From Maritimibacter sp. (lineage in GTDB: Bacteria > Pseudomonadota > Alphaproteobacteria > Rhodobacterales > Rhodobacteraceae): a stretch of DNA of 64,000 bases. The position numbers were made by a program, and so were the translations under genes. The stretch spans positions 2,888,001-2,952,000 of the forward strand of contig CP051232.1 of assembly GCA_017792445.1 (NCBI GenBank), in the 5' to 3' direction. Under the pieces are notes generated by a model. The model saw only the letters and a program-made list of their open reading frames with translations, did not search any database and was not told the DNA's origin. How positions within the stretch are numbered: the stretch's first letter is position 1; every line of letters starts with the position of its first letter. Shown in pieces: positions 54,551-62,353 of this stretch.

Positions 54551-55492
54551 TTAGGAGTCGCCGCCCAGAAGTTCCGCCGCGATGACTTCGGCGATGGGCC
54601 GGGCCTCGCGCTCGGACATGCCGTTGCGCATGCGCGGGTCGTACAGCATCCGCAGCAGAAGCTCGTCGTGCTTCGTCAGCAGCGCGAATTCCTCGTCGTC
54701 GTTGAAGATCGACGGGCGCGCCATCGGGCTGTCATTCGACAGGCCAAGGCCCTGCGCCAGTTCCTCGTGGATGCAGGACCGGCGCAGCAGGTCGGGATGC
54801 TCGCCCCGGATCACCGCCACCGCCTGCGTATAGGCGCCGTCGTCGCGCGGGTCGCGGGCGAAGACAAGGCAGAACGTGGTGCGCCGCATCGTCTCGACCG
54901 TGGTGATCGCGCTTTGGCTGATGTCGGGGATGATCTTGCGCAGTTCCGGGCCGATGACGCGCCGCTCGTCCTCGTTCACGATGAACACGTGATAATTCGG
55001 ATTGCGGTCGGTCAGCAGCACCGGAAGCCCGGTCACCCGCGACAGGCGCGCGGTGTAAAGCGCGATCTCGTCGCGGTCGTTCTTGCGCTGCTCTTCCGGG
55101 ACGGTGTCGCCGAAATGAACCTTCATCCGGATCGGCTGGTTCCAGCGGTGCAGGCGGCTTTCGGTCTGCTGCGCCACAAGGCGCCCGCCGATCGAGGCGA
55201 ATTCCTCGTACAGCGCGATGCGCACGAAGTTCTCGACCAGTTGCCGGGTGCTGTAGGGCGTATCAGGCCCGCCGCCGTCCATCCGCAGAAGGCCCTGCGC
55301 GCGCAGATCGTTCTCGACCCGCGCATAGTAGGCGGCCAGTTCGCGGCTGGCGGCGGAGGGTTCCGACGGTGTTTCCGTCTCGGGCACGTCGGGACGGGCC
55401 GCGGGCGGGGGCGAAAAGCGCACCGGTTCGTCGCAGGCCGCGAGGGCCAGAAGCAGCCCCGCGACCGCCGATATGCGAATACGCCCCGTCAC
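54551..55492 (-). CDS. DUF2927 lipoprotein, metallopeptidase-like
   Basis: A 313-residue lipoprotein with a lipobox ending LALAACDE (Cys at residue 20) and a Pro-rich linker. The C-terminal domain of the DUF2927 type contains SCIHEELAQGLGLSND, which looks like a zinc-metallopeptidase helix (HEELAQ...LGL). Activity is inferred only. It starts nine bases after the telA stop and is likely co-transcribed with telA and the XpaC-like gene. Confidence 0.8.
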   Translation of the reverse strand: MTGRIRISAVAGLLLALAACDEPVRFSPPPAARPDVPETETPSEPSAASRELAAYYARVENDLRAQGLLRMDGGGPDTPYSTRQLVENFVRIALYEEFASIGGRLVAQQTESRLHRWNQPIRMKVHFGDTVPEEQRKNDRDEIALYTARLSRVTGLPVLLTDRNPNYHVFIVNEDERRVIGPELRKIIPDISQSAITTVETMRRTTFCLVFARDPRDDGAYTQAVAVIRGEHPDLLRRSCIHEELAQGLGLSNDSPMARPSIFNDDEEFALLTKHDELLLRMLYDPRMRNGMSEREARPIAEVIAAELLGGDS

Positions 55493-55501
55493 GATCCCCC
55501 G

Positions 55502-56695
55502 TCAGACCCCGGGAACCGCCGTACCGGCGGTGTCGCCGGTCCGGTCGCCGCGCGCCTTGGCCGAGGCCAGCGTCTCGCGCAGTTCCTGTTCCATCTTCTG
55601 CAGCTCTTCCTCGGCGGCGGCGCGCTTGGCCTTGCCCTCGTCGGCGATCTGCAGGCTTTCCTGAATCGTGGCGATCAGGTCGGCATTGGCCTTCTTCACC
55701 GCCTCGATGTCGAACACGCCGCGTTCCATCTCTTCGCGCACGGTGCGGTTCGCCTCGCGCAGGTTCTCGGCGTTCGAGGTCAGCAGTTCGTTGGTCAGGT
55801 CGTTCGCCTCGCGCACGGCCTTGGCCGCCTCGGCGCTGCGCTGGATCGTCACCGCCTGCGCCAGCTGCGTCTCCCACAGGGGCACCGTGTTGACGAGGGT
55901 CGAGTTGATCTTCGTCACCAGCGACTTGTCGTTTTCCTGCACCAGCCGGATCGACGGCAGCGACTGCATCGTCACCTGCCGGGTCAGCTTGAGGTCATGT
56001 ACACGGCGTTCCAGATCGTCGCGGGCCGAGCGGATGTCGCGCAATTCCTGCGCCTTCATCACGCCTTGGTCCTCGGGGGCGGCCTCGACCTCTTTTTCCT
56101 TGGCGGGGATGGTCACCGCGTCAAGCTCTTCCAGCTTCTCTTCGCCGGCGGCGATGTACAGCGCCAGTTCGTCGTAGAAGGCCAGCGTCTTCTCGTACAG
56201 CACGTCGAGCGACTTGATGTCTTTCAGCAGCTTGTGCTCGTGACCCAGCAGGTTGTCGGTGATTTTGTCGATCTGGCCCTGCACGGTCTCATAGCGGGCG
56301 ACGAACTTGGCCATCGGGGCCATCTTGCCGGTCAGCTTCTCCCACCACGACCGCTTGCGGCGCACGTCGAGTTCAGAGACCGCGAAGCCGCGGATCGTGG
56401 TGACGATGTCGCGCAGCGAGTCGCCGGCGGGCCCCACGTCCTTGTTGCGGACGTCGGCCAGCATCGACTGACTGATTTCCTGCAATTCGGCCTGAGCCGC
56501 GGACCCGAACGAGATGATCGAGTTCGCGTCCGACATATCGATCTCTTCCATCCGCTTGCGGATGGCTTCGGCGGTGGGCGCGTCGGCCTTCTTCAGCGGC
56601 ACGAGCTCGGTCTTCGGCTCGGGCAGCAGAACGGCGGTGACTTCCTCGACTTCTTTCAACGTTTCAGCGGCTTTCTGACGTACGGCCTCGGTCAT
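55502..56695 (-). CDS. telA: TelA-family toxic anion resistance protein
   Basis: A 397-residue, largely alpha-helical and coiled-coil cytoplasmic protein of the TelA (tellurite resistance) family. Recognisable stretches are SIISFGSAAQAELQEISQSML near residue 60, KRSWWEKLTGKM, YETVQGQIDKITDNL, and a central LPSIRLVQENDKSLVTKINSTLVNTVPLWETQLAQA. It usually pairs with an XpaC-type protein, which here lies 45 bases upstream. The role is envelope or toxic-anion stress; the mechanism is unknown. Confidence 0.92.
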   Translation of the reverse strand: MTEAVRQKAAETLKEVEEVTAVLLPEPKTELVPLKKADAPTAEAIRKRMEEIDMSDANSIISFGSAAQAELQEISQSMLADVRNKDVGPAGDSLRDIVTTIRGFAVSELDVRRKRSWWEKLTGKMAPMAKFVARYETVQGQIDKITDNLLGHEHKLLKDIKSLDVLYEKTLAFYDELALYIAAGEEKLEELDAVTIPAKEKEVEAAPEDQGVMKAQELRDIRSARDDLERRVHDLKLTRQVTMQSLPSIRLVQENDKSLVTKINSTLVNTVPLWETQLAQAVTIQRSAEAAKAVREANDLTNELLTSNAENLREANRTVREEMERGVFDIEAVKKANADLIATIQESLQIADEGKAKRAAAEEELQKMEQELRETLASAKARGDRTGDTAGTAVPGV

Positions 56696-56740
56696 GGTGC
56701 TAACCCCCTAATTGTCCCCGAAATATGCCAATTCAATACC

Positions 56741-57631
56741 CTACTCCGGCCGGACCCCTTCACGGGCAAGCCTGTCACGCAAAACTTCTATCTCGATATC
56801 GAGGTCAGTGCGATTGTCGCCGAGCAGCTTCTCGGTCTGTGCGCTGAAATTCGCCTCTAGATCGTCGAGCAGGGATTCGTAGTCCGACCGCGCGCCCTCG
56901 TCCCGGGTGCGGGAATAGAGGTCGGCGAACTTCACCGTCGCGTCCTTCGCGCCCAGCAGGTAGACGCTGAGATACTTGCGGGCGCCGGTCAGGTCGCGCG
57001 GATCGTCCTCGATGGTGCGGAACATGGTCTTCACGGTGGCCTGAAACTTCTCGACCCGCCGTTCAAGACTGCGGTCGCCGGCGCGCAGGATGGCGTCGGA
57101 CATGGCGGCAAGGTGCTTTTCCGCTTCGTCCACCGCCCGCGCAACGCGGTCGGACTGGAACTGGTCGATCCCCTCGGCACCCTTGTCGGTCAACGGGTCG
57201 GGGCCAAAGGACAGGAAGTGCAGGACCACGCCCAGCACCCCGAAAATCAGCGGGTTCAGCAGCTCTGCGCCGCTGGTCCATCCGGCCAGCGCAAGGCCCA
57301 GACCGGTCAGGACGGACCCGAAGATCTTGCGCGGCACGGCAGGGCGACGGGCGATCTTGCGGGCGTCATAGGCGGCCTCGGCCTTCAACCCCTCGCGGGT
57401 AAGGAAGGCGGCGGCCATGAGGATGCCGAACGCCACGAGGTCCAGCGCCAGACCCACGGGTTCCTTGAAGAACGCGGTGAAGACAAGGGGCAGGGGAGCG
57501 ATGAACAGCAGGTTCGCGCGTCCGCCGGACCGGGGACGTCGCCCCGCCCAGCCGCGTGCCTGCGGTGCGCCCTGCGGACCCGGCTGACTGCTGCCGTCCG
57601 GGCTGAACCGCCCGCCATAGCGTTGCGCCAT
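56741..57631 (-). CDS. XpaC-like protein (5-bromo-4-chloroindolyl phosphate hydrolysis family)
   Basis: A 296-residue protein. A Gly/Arg-rich N terminus is followed by two membrane spans (about residues 40-76), a linker, further hydrophobic segments (about 108-145), and a C-terminal helical cytoplasmic domain with RVEKFQATVKTMFRTIEDDP, typical of XpaC. XpaC and TelA proteins are genomic partners. Despite the family name, no phosphatase motif is visible. It lies two bases after the small membrane protein gene. Confidence 0.82.
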   Translation of the reverse strand: MAQRYGGRFSPDGSSQPGPQGAPQARGWAGRRPRSGGRANLLFIAPLPLVFTAFFKEPVGLALDLVAFGILMAAAFLTREGLKAEAAYDARKIARRPAVPRKIFGSVLTGLGLALAGWTSGAELLNPLIFGVLGVVLHFLSFGPDPLTDKGAEGIDQFQSDRVARAVDEAEKHLAAMSDAILRAGDRSLERRVEKFQATVKTMFRTIEDDPRDLTGARKYLSVYLLGAKDATVKFADLYSRTRDEGARSDYESLLDDLEANFSAQTEKLLGDNRTDLDIEIEVLRDRLAREGVRPE

Positions 57632-57633
57632 CG

Positions 57634-57834
57634 TCAGCTCCCCCAGAGAACGACGTAGAGGATGAGAGCGATCAGAAGAACGTAGGCGATCTTCGGAAGC
57701 ATCCCGTTCTCGGCCATATCCAGTCCCCTTCCTTGGTCCATGGCGGCAAAGCTGCCGCGCACGGTGCGAACCACGACGAGGCCGGCAAGAACCAGAATGC
57801 CGACGAACAGAACGGCAAGTACCAGCCGTGCCAA
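57634..57834 (-). CDS. Small two-span membrane protein
   Basis: A 66-residue protein with two hydrophobic segments (residues 3-24 and 48-64) joined by a short loop with FAAMDQGRGLDMAENG. I recognise no family. It is two bases upstream of the XpaC-like gene, so almost certainly part of that operon and a candidate small subunit of the complex. Confidence 0.75.
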   Translation of the reverse strand: MARLVLAVLFVGILVLAGLVVVRTVRGSFAAMDQGRGLDMAENGMLPKIAYVLLIALILYVVLWGS

Positions 57835-57920
57835 GGGCGAACCCTCCTTCTAGTCACCCGCAGCCTAGGCCATTTGCCGGGCCCGGACCAGCGAGCAATG
57901 TGTCCGAAATCGAATGTTCT

Positions 57921-58751
57921 TCAGTGACCTGCCATCTGGCGCGTCGTGGCCTGCCGTTCGGCCGCCAGTTTGCGCGAATAGCGCGCCTGAATCGCCTCGA
58001 CCGCGAACAGCACGATGACCGAGAAATAGAAGGTGGTCTTGGACATCGGGATGATCTCGTAGCCGAACACGTGCAGCGCCAGCGACTCGTCATGGGCGGC
58101 ATGTGCGGCGGCCTGACCGGCTTCGCCCAGCAGAACGACGCCGACGATCAGCAGGATGAACAGGCCCAGCACCTCGAACATGCGGTTTTTCGACAGGAAG
58201 GTCGTGACGCCGTCGGCCAGCACCAGCATCGCCACGCCCGACAGGACGATCGCGATGGCAAGGATCGGGAACACGTCGGTGATGGCCAGCGCCGAAAGGA
58301 TGGAATCGAACGAAAAGATCAGGTTCATCATGACGATCAGCGCCACGACTTTCGCCGCCGACATGCCCGCGCCACCTTCGACATCCGTTTCGAGATGGGT
58401 CACCGACAGCATGTGCGCGATTTCCTTCACCGCCGTGTACATGATGAAGATCCCGCCGAAGATGAACACGCAGGTCGCGAAGTTGACACCGCCTTCAAGC
58501 ACGCCTTCCCAGTTCATCACGAAGAACGGCTCTGCCAGCAGGTCGATCAGGTGGACCATCGCGAACAGCAGGATCACGCGCAGCGCCACGGCGATGATGA
58601 TGCCCCAGAACCGCACCGCCTTCTGCTGCGCCACCGGCGCGCGCTGCGACTGGATCGAAATGTAAAGCAGGTTGTCGAACCCAAGAACCGCCTGAAGAAA
58701 GCAAAGCATCAGCAGGTTGCCGAGGTTCTGGAGCGTAAGAAGATCGGCCAT
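57921..58751 (-). CDS. TerC-family integral membrane protein
   Basis: A 276-residue membrane protein with seven or more spans. The family's acidic membrane motifs are present: VLGFDNLLYISI in helix 1, MNLIFSFDSILSALAIT in the middle, and LVLADGVTTFLSKNR. TerC proteins are linked to tellurite resistance and to metal (Mn) export. It is upstream of the small membrane protein, XpaC-like and TelA genes on the same strand. No yybP-ykoY riboswitch is visible in its leader. Confidence 0.9.
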   Translation of the reverse strand: MADLLTLQNLGNLLMLCFLQAVLGFDNLLYISIQSQRAPVAQQKAVRFWGIIIAVALRVILLFAMVHLIDLLAEPFFVMNWEGVLEGGVNFATCVFIFGGIFIMYTAVKEIAHMLSVTHLETDVEGGAGMSAAKVVALIVMMNLIFSFDSILSALAITDVFPILAIAIVLSGVAMLVLADGVTTFLSKNRMFEVLGLFILLIVGVVLLGEAGQAAAHAAHDESLALHVFGYEIIPMSKTTFYFSVIVLFAVEAIQARYSRKLAAERQATTRQMAGH

Positions 58752-58885
58752 GTATCCGTCCCGTTCGGTAAAATTCCTGTGAGAAGAGATACAGCAGGAA
58801 GGCCGCCAAGCAAGGGCGGGGCCCGGAAACCCCGTGCGTCATGAAGGACCGGGGGGCTTTGCAGACGGGATGTGCGGCGCGTGGA

Positions 58886-59947
58886 CTAGCCGCGCGGTTT
58901 GGGGCCACGACCCGGGCCGCGCCTGTCGTCCGAGGGGCGCTTGCCCGTGGGGCGGGGCTTGGCGCCGGGCTTGCCTCGCGCCTTGTCGCCGGGCTTGCCG
59001 GCACCCCGGCCGCCCGGTTTCCCGGCCTGCCACTCGCCCGGTTCGGACGCGGCCGAACGCGAACGGCCCGGTTTGCCGGGGCCGGGTTTGCCCGGCGCGG
59101 ATTTTCCGGCCCCCGGCTTTCCTCCCCGCGTCCCGCGCTCGGGGCGTTCGGGTCGTTCGGGGCGATCCGGGCGCGGCTTGCCCTTCTGAGGCCGGCGGGT
59201 GCCCTGCACCTCTTCGGGCTCCAGCCCAAGCTGGTCGCGCAGGATGCGGCCCTTGATCTCGCTCACCTCACCCGTGCCGAGGTTGCCAAGCTGGAACGGG
59301 CCATAGCTGACCCGGATCAGCCGGTTGACGGTCAGGCCCACGGCCTCCATCGCGCGGCGGATCTCGCGGTTCTTGCCTTCGCGCAGGCCGACCGTCAGCC
59401 ACGCATTCGCGCCCTGCTGGCGGTCAAGCACGACCTCCATCGCCTGAAACCGCTCGCCCTCGATCTCGATGCCCTTGCGCAGCGGCTCCAGCATCGCGTC
59501 GTCCGGCTTGCCGTTCACCCGCACGCGGTAGCGCCGCAGCCACCCGGTCGAGGGCAGTTCCAGCTTGCGCTTGATGCCGCCGTCGTTGGTCAGCAGCAAA
59601 AGCCCCTCGGAGTTCAGGTCGAGCCGCCCCACGCTCATGACGCGCGGCATGTCCCCCGGCAGCGCGTCGAACACCGTCTCGCGGCCCTGTTCGTCCTTCG
59701 CGGTGGTCACCAGCCCGACGGGCTTGTTGTACAGCCACAGGCGCGGCGGCTCGGGCGGCGCCAGCGGTGCGCCGTCGACAGTGACGCGGTCCTTCGCGGT
59801 GACGTTCAGCGCGGGCGAGTCGATGACCTTGCCGTTCACCGCGACACGGCCGGCTTCGATCATCCGCTCGGCCTCGCGGCGGCTGGCGACGCCGGCGCGG
59901 GCAAGCACCTTGGCGATCCGGTCGCCGGGAGGAGGGGTCTCGGTCAT
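58886..59947 (-). CDS. rluB: 23S rRNA pseudouridine synthase RluB, with basic tail
   Basis: Makes pseudouridine in helix 89 of 23S rRNA. The S4 RNA-binding domain is at residues 8-55 ([15 protein letters not shown]). The catalytic Asp is D110 in [29 protein letters not shown] follows in the C-terminal part. From about residue 245 the 353-residue protein carries a roughly 110-residue Arg/Lys/Gly/Pro tail ([10 protein letters not shown]-like units), probably disordered and RNA-binding. Confidence 0.93.
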   Translation of the reverse strand: MTETPPPGDRIAKVLARAGVASRREAERMIEAGRVAVNGKVIDSPALNVTAKDRVTVDGAPLAPPEPPRLWLYNKPVGLVTTAKDEQGRETVFDALPGDMPRVMSVGRLDLNSEGLLLLTNDGGIKRKLELPSTGWLRRYRVRVNGKPDDAMLEPLRKGIEIEGERFQAMEVVLDRQQGANAWLTVGLREGKNREIRRAMEAVGLTVNRLIRVSYGPFQLGNLGTGEVSEIKGRILRDQLGLEPEEVQGTRRPQKGKPRPDRPERPERPERGTRGGKPGAGKSAPGKPGPGKPGRSRSAASEPGEWQAGKPGGRGAGKPGDKARGKPGAKPRPTGKRPSDDRRGPGRGPKPRG

Positions 59948-59990
59948 GCGCCCGCCTTAGCGCGCCGCGCATGACAAGGGAAGAGCGGGC

Positions 59991-61103
59991 TCAGGTCGCG
60001 GGGGGCTCGTGCGGTGCGGCGGTGGGCGCGTGCGCCGCCGCCACCGCAGGGTCCGGGTCGATCCGTTCCGCCGCCAGAACCGCGAGAAACCGGGTAGAGC
60101 TGAACTGGTTCAGCACGATGATCAGGATCGAGGTCATCGGGATCGCGAGGATCGCGCCCGGAATGCCCCACAACGCCCCCCAGAAGGCCAAGGCGATCAG
60201 CACGACGAAGGGGCTGAGGTTCAACTGGCGTCCGATCATGCGCGGCTCGACGATATTGCCGACGATGAACTGCGCGCCGGTCAGAAGCACGGTGACGAGG
60301 ATCGTCCACCAAAGCGAGCCGAACTGCGCCAGCGACAGGATCGCCGGGAAGGCGACGCCGAGGTACGAGCCGAAGTAAGGGATGTAGTTCAGCATTCCGA
60401 TCACGATGGCCCAGAACAAGGCGAAATCGACGTCGAGAAACCACAGGATCGCAAAGCAGATGGTGGCGAGGATAATGTTGATCAGCGTCTTGACGCTTAG
60501 ATAGGTCGTGATCTGCGCGTTGACCTCCTGCACCACGGTCATCACCCGCTGGGCGTCGCCGGCCTGCGGCAGCGCGCGCGCCACCTTGGCGGGAAAGCCG
60601 ATCCGCTCGCCGGTCAGGAAGGCGGCGTAGATCAGGATCAGGAAGATCATGCCGCCGAGGCTGGTGAAATTGCCCAGAAGCGCGATGGTCACCGCTTCGA
60701 TGTCGATCCGGTCGATGGTGGCCGCGCGCAGGCTTTCCCACATGTCATTGGCGTCAAGGTTCAGGCGGTCGGCGAGGTTGACGATGAACCGGTCGAGATT
60801 GGCCTCGTAGACCGGGATCACCTCGATGATGCTGCGCACGGTGGCGGCGACCACCGCGGCGAACAGCGCCACGGCCAGCGAAAAGACCAGCACGACGAGA
60901 AAGCTGAGCACCCCGCCCGGCAGCAGCTTCAGACCGGGCAGGCGGGCCAACGCGGCGGTGGCGGCGCTCATCAGGTAGACGAGGATCGTGGCGGCTACGA
61001 CGGGCAGGATGATGCCGCGCCCGAGATACAGGATCGTCGTCACGGTGACCGCAAGCACCATCGACAGGACGAGATTGACGAACGGGGTCGGCTTCATGGA
61101 CAT
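59991..61103 (-). CDS. AI-2E family (PerM-like) membrane transporter
   Basis: An inner-membrane protein of about 370 residues with seven to eight spans, of the AI-2 exporter-like / PerM family. Family stretches include GMLNYIPYFGSYLGVAFPAILSL and IVEPRMIGRQLNLSPFVVLIAL. The substrate is unknown in most members. Start is uncertain: ATG at 61133, 61103 or 61097 are all possible with weak ribosome-binding sites; I list 61103. The Ala/Pro-rich C terminus (VAAAHAPTAAPHEPPAT) is cytoplasmic. Confidence 0.87.
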   Translation of the reverse strand: MSMKPTPFVNLVLSMVLAVTVTTILYLGRGIILPVVAATILVYLMSAATAALARLPGLKLLPGGVLSFLVVLVFSLAVALFAAVVAATVRSIIEVIPVYEANLDRFIVNLADRLNLDANDMWESLRAATIDRIDIEAVTIALLGNFTSLGGMIFLILIYAAFLTGERIGFPAKVARALPQAGDAQRVMTVVQEVNAQITTYLSVKTLINIILATICFAILWFLDVDFALFWAIVIGMLNYIPYFGSYLGVAFPAILSLAQFGSLWWTILVTVLLTGAQFIVGNIVEPRMIGRQLNLSPFVVLIALAFWGALWGIPGAILAIPMTSILIIVLNQFSSTRFLAVLAAERIDPDPAVAAAHAPTAAPHEPPAT

Positions 61104-61220
61104 CTCGGCTTTCTGCGGCGGCGGTCGGGCCAATCCTTTCCGGGAGCGGGGCGGGGGTCAAGACGGCACCGCCGCGCGATTGCCGCTGGCAAAGCGGCCG
61201 CGATTGCGCGAAGAGACCGC

Positions 61221-61673
61221 ATGACCCGGTTCGCAAGCCAGATGGACGCCGCGCTGGCCGAGGCGCGCGCCGCCGCCCTGCGCGGCGAGGTGCCGGTGGG
61301 CGCGGTGATCACCGACCCCGCCGGGCATATCGTCGCCCGCGCCGGCAACCGCACCCGCGAACTGTCAGACCCCACCGCCCACGCCGAGATCCTCGCGCTG
61401 CGCGCCGCCTGCGCCGCAGCAGGGTCCGAGCGCCTGCCGGGCCACGTTCTGTACGTGACGCTGGAGCCATGCCCGATGTGCGCCGCCGCCATCGGCTTCG
61501 CCCGGATCGCGCGGCTGTGCTACGGCGCGTCGGACCCGAAATCCGGCGGCGTCGCACATGGTCCCCGCGTCTATGCGCACCCGCAGATGCACCACGCGCC
61601 GGAAGTGATCGACGGCATCGCCGCCGCGGAATGCGAGGCGCTGCTGAAGAACTTCTTCGCCGCGAAGCGGTGA
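61221..61673 (+). CDS. tadA: tRNA adenosine(34) deaminase
   Basis: Converts A34 to inosine in tRNA-Arg(ACG). It has 150 residues, normal for TadA. The zinc site is H54 with catalytic Glu56 (HAE), C84 and C87 (PCPMC). The C-terminal helix ends ECEALLKNFFAAKR as usual. It is divergent from the AI-2E-family gene and convergent with the DUF2267-like gene. Confidence 0.96.
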   Translation: MTRFASQMDAALAEARAAALRGEVPVGAVITDPAGHIVARAGNRTRELSDPTAHAEILALRAACAAAGSERLPGHVLYVTLEPCPMCAAAIGFARIARLCYGASDPKSGGVAHGPRVYAHPQMHHAPEVIDGIAAAECEALLKNFFAAKR

Positions 61674-61722
61674 TTCCGAAAAGCGTCGGCGGCGCGCGCG
61701 TTGCCGCACGCCCTTTGGTTTT

Positions 61723-61789
61723 GGGGGCGCTGCCCCCTCTGCGTGCTGCGCACGCATTCACCCCCGGGATATTTGAGGACCAAAGAAGG
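61723..61789 (-). repeat. Dispersed intergenic hairpin repeat, copy F
   Basis: GGGGGCGCTGCCCCC hairpin, TGCGTGCTGCGCACGCA, CCCCCGGGATATTTG, then AGGACCAAAGAAGG. The variable block here is itself an inverted repeat (GCGTGCTGCGCACGC). It separates two convergent genes. Confidence 0.8.
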
Positions 61790-61820
61790 GGCAGGTTATG
61801 CCCTGGTGGAAAGGGGCCCG

Positions 61821-62276
61821 TCAGGGGAAGCGCCGTTCCAGTTCGTGAGGATCTTGCACGTCGACCGCCCAGAATGCCTGCGCCTCGGGGCCGATGCCGG
61901 CCAGCACCCGGTCGAGGTCGATCTGCCGCACCGCGCGGCGCAGCGCCCAGGCGGTGTCCTCGATACAGCTGTCGGGCGTCAGGTTGTGGTCCTTGCGGAC
62001 GGCCTGCGCCTCGGCCGCGAGGCTGGCGCGATCGGCCCACGGTTCGCAGGGACCGGGCCGCCAGCGGTACACAAACAACGCCCGCAGCACCGCCGGCAGG
62101 ATGTCGGCGAACGCCAGTGCCTGTTCGACGCTCAGCCTGCGCCGGAACGTCTGCAACACGCCGTCCACCGCCGTGTAGGTCATGTTGTCCGAGGCCAGCC
62201 CCATCCGGTCCTTCGCATCGGCGAGAAAGGCCTGCCAGTCCTTGCTGGCGGTTCGGTAGGCGTGGGGCATCGGCAT
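61821..62276 (-). CDS. DUF2267-like protein
   Basis: A 151-residue soluble protein, probably DUF2267: DWQAFLADAKDRMGL at the N terminus, TAVDGVLQTFRRRLSVEQALAFADILPAVLRALFVYRW, then a second, weaker helical unit. The function of the family is unknown. Start is at 62276 (MPMPHAYRT), with an alternative two codons later; the longer reading to 62342 would begin within the promoter region of the divergent transporter gene. Confidence 0.72.
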   Translation of the reverse strand: MPMPHAYRTASKDWQAFLADAKDRMGLASDNMTYTAVDGVLQTFRRRLSVEQALAFADILPAVLRALFVYRWRPGPCEPWADRASLAAEAQAVRKDHNLTPDSCIEDTAWALRRAVRQIDLDRVLAGIGPEAQAFWAVDVQDPHELERRFP

Positions 62277-62353
62277 GGGGGAAGCCTGCCACCCGGACGG
62301 GGGGCGTGCAACGGATGGTTCAGCTTGCCGGCAAACCGGCATAGGGTCGCGCC

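Noticed and set aside
58752-58885. yybP-ykoY manganese riboswitch upstream of the terC-family gene
   Set aside because: I could not find the conserved loop sequences of this motif; only ordinary GC-rich hairpins are present.
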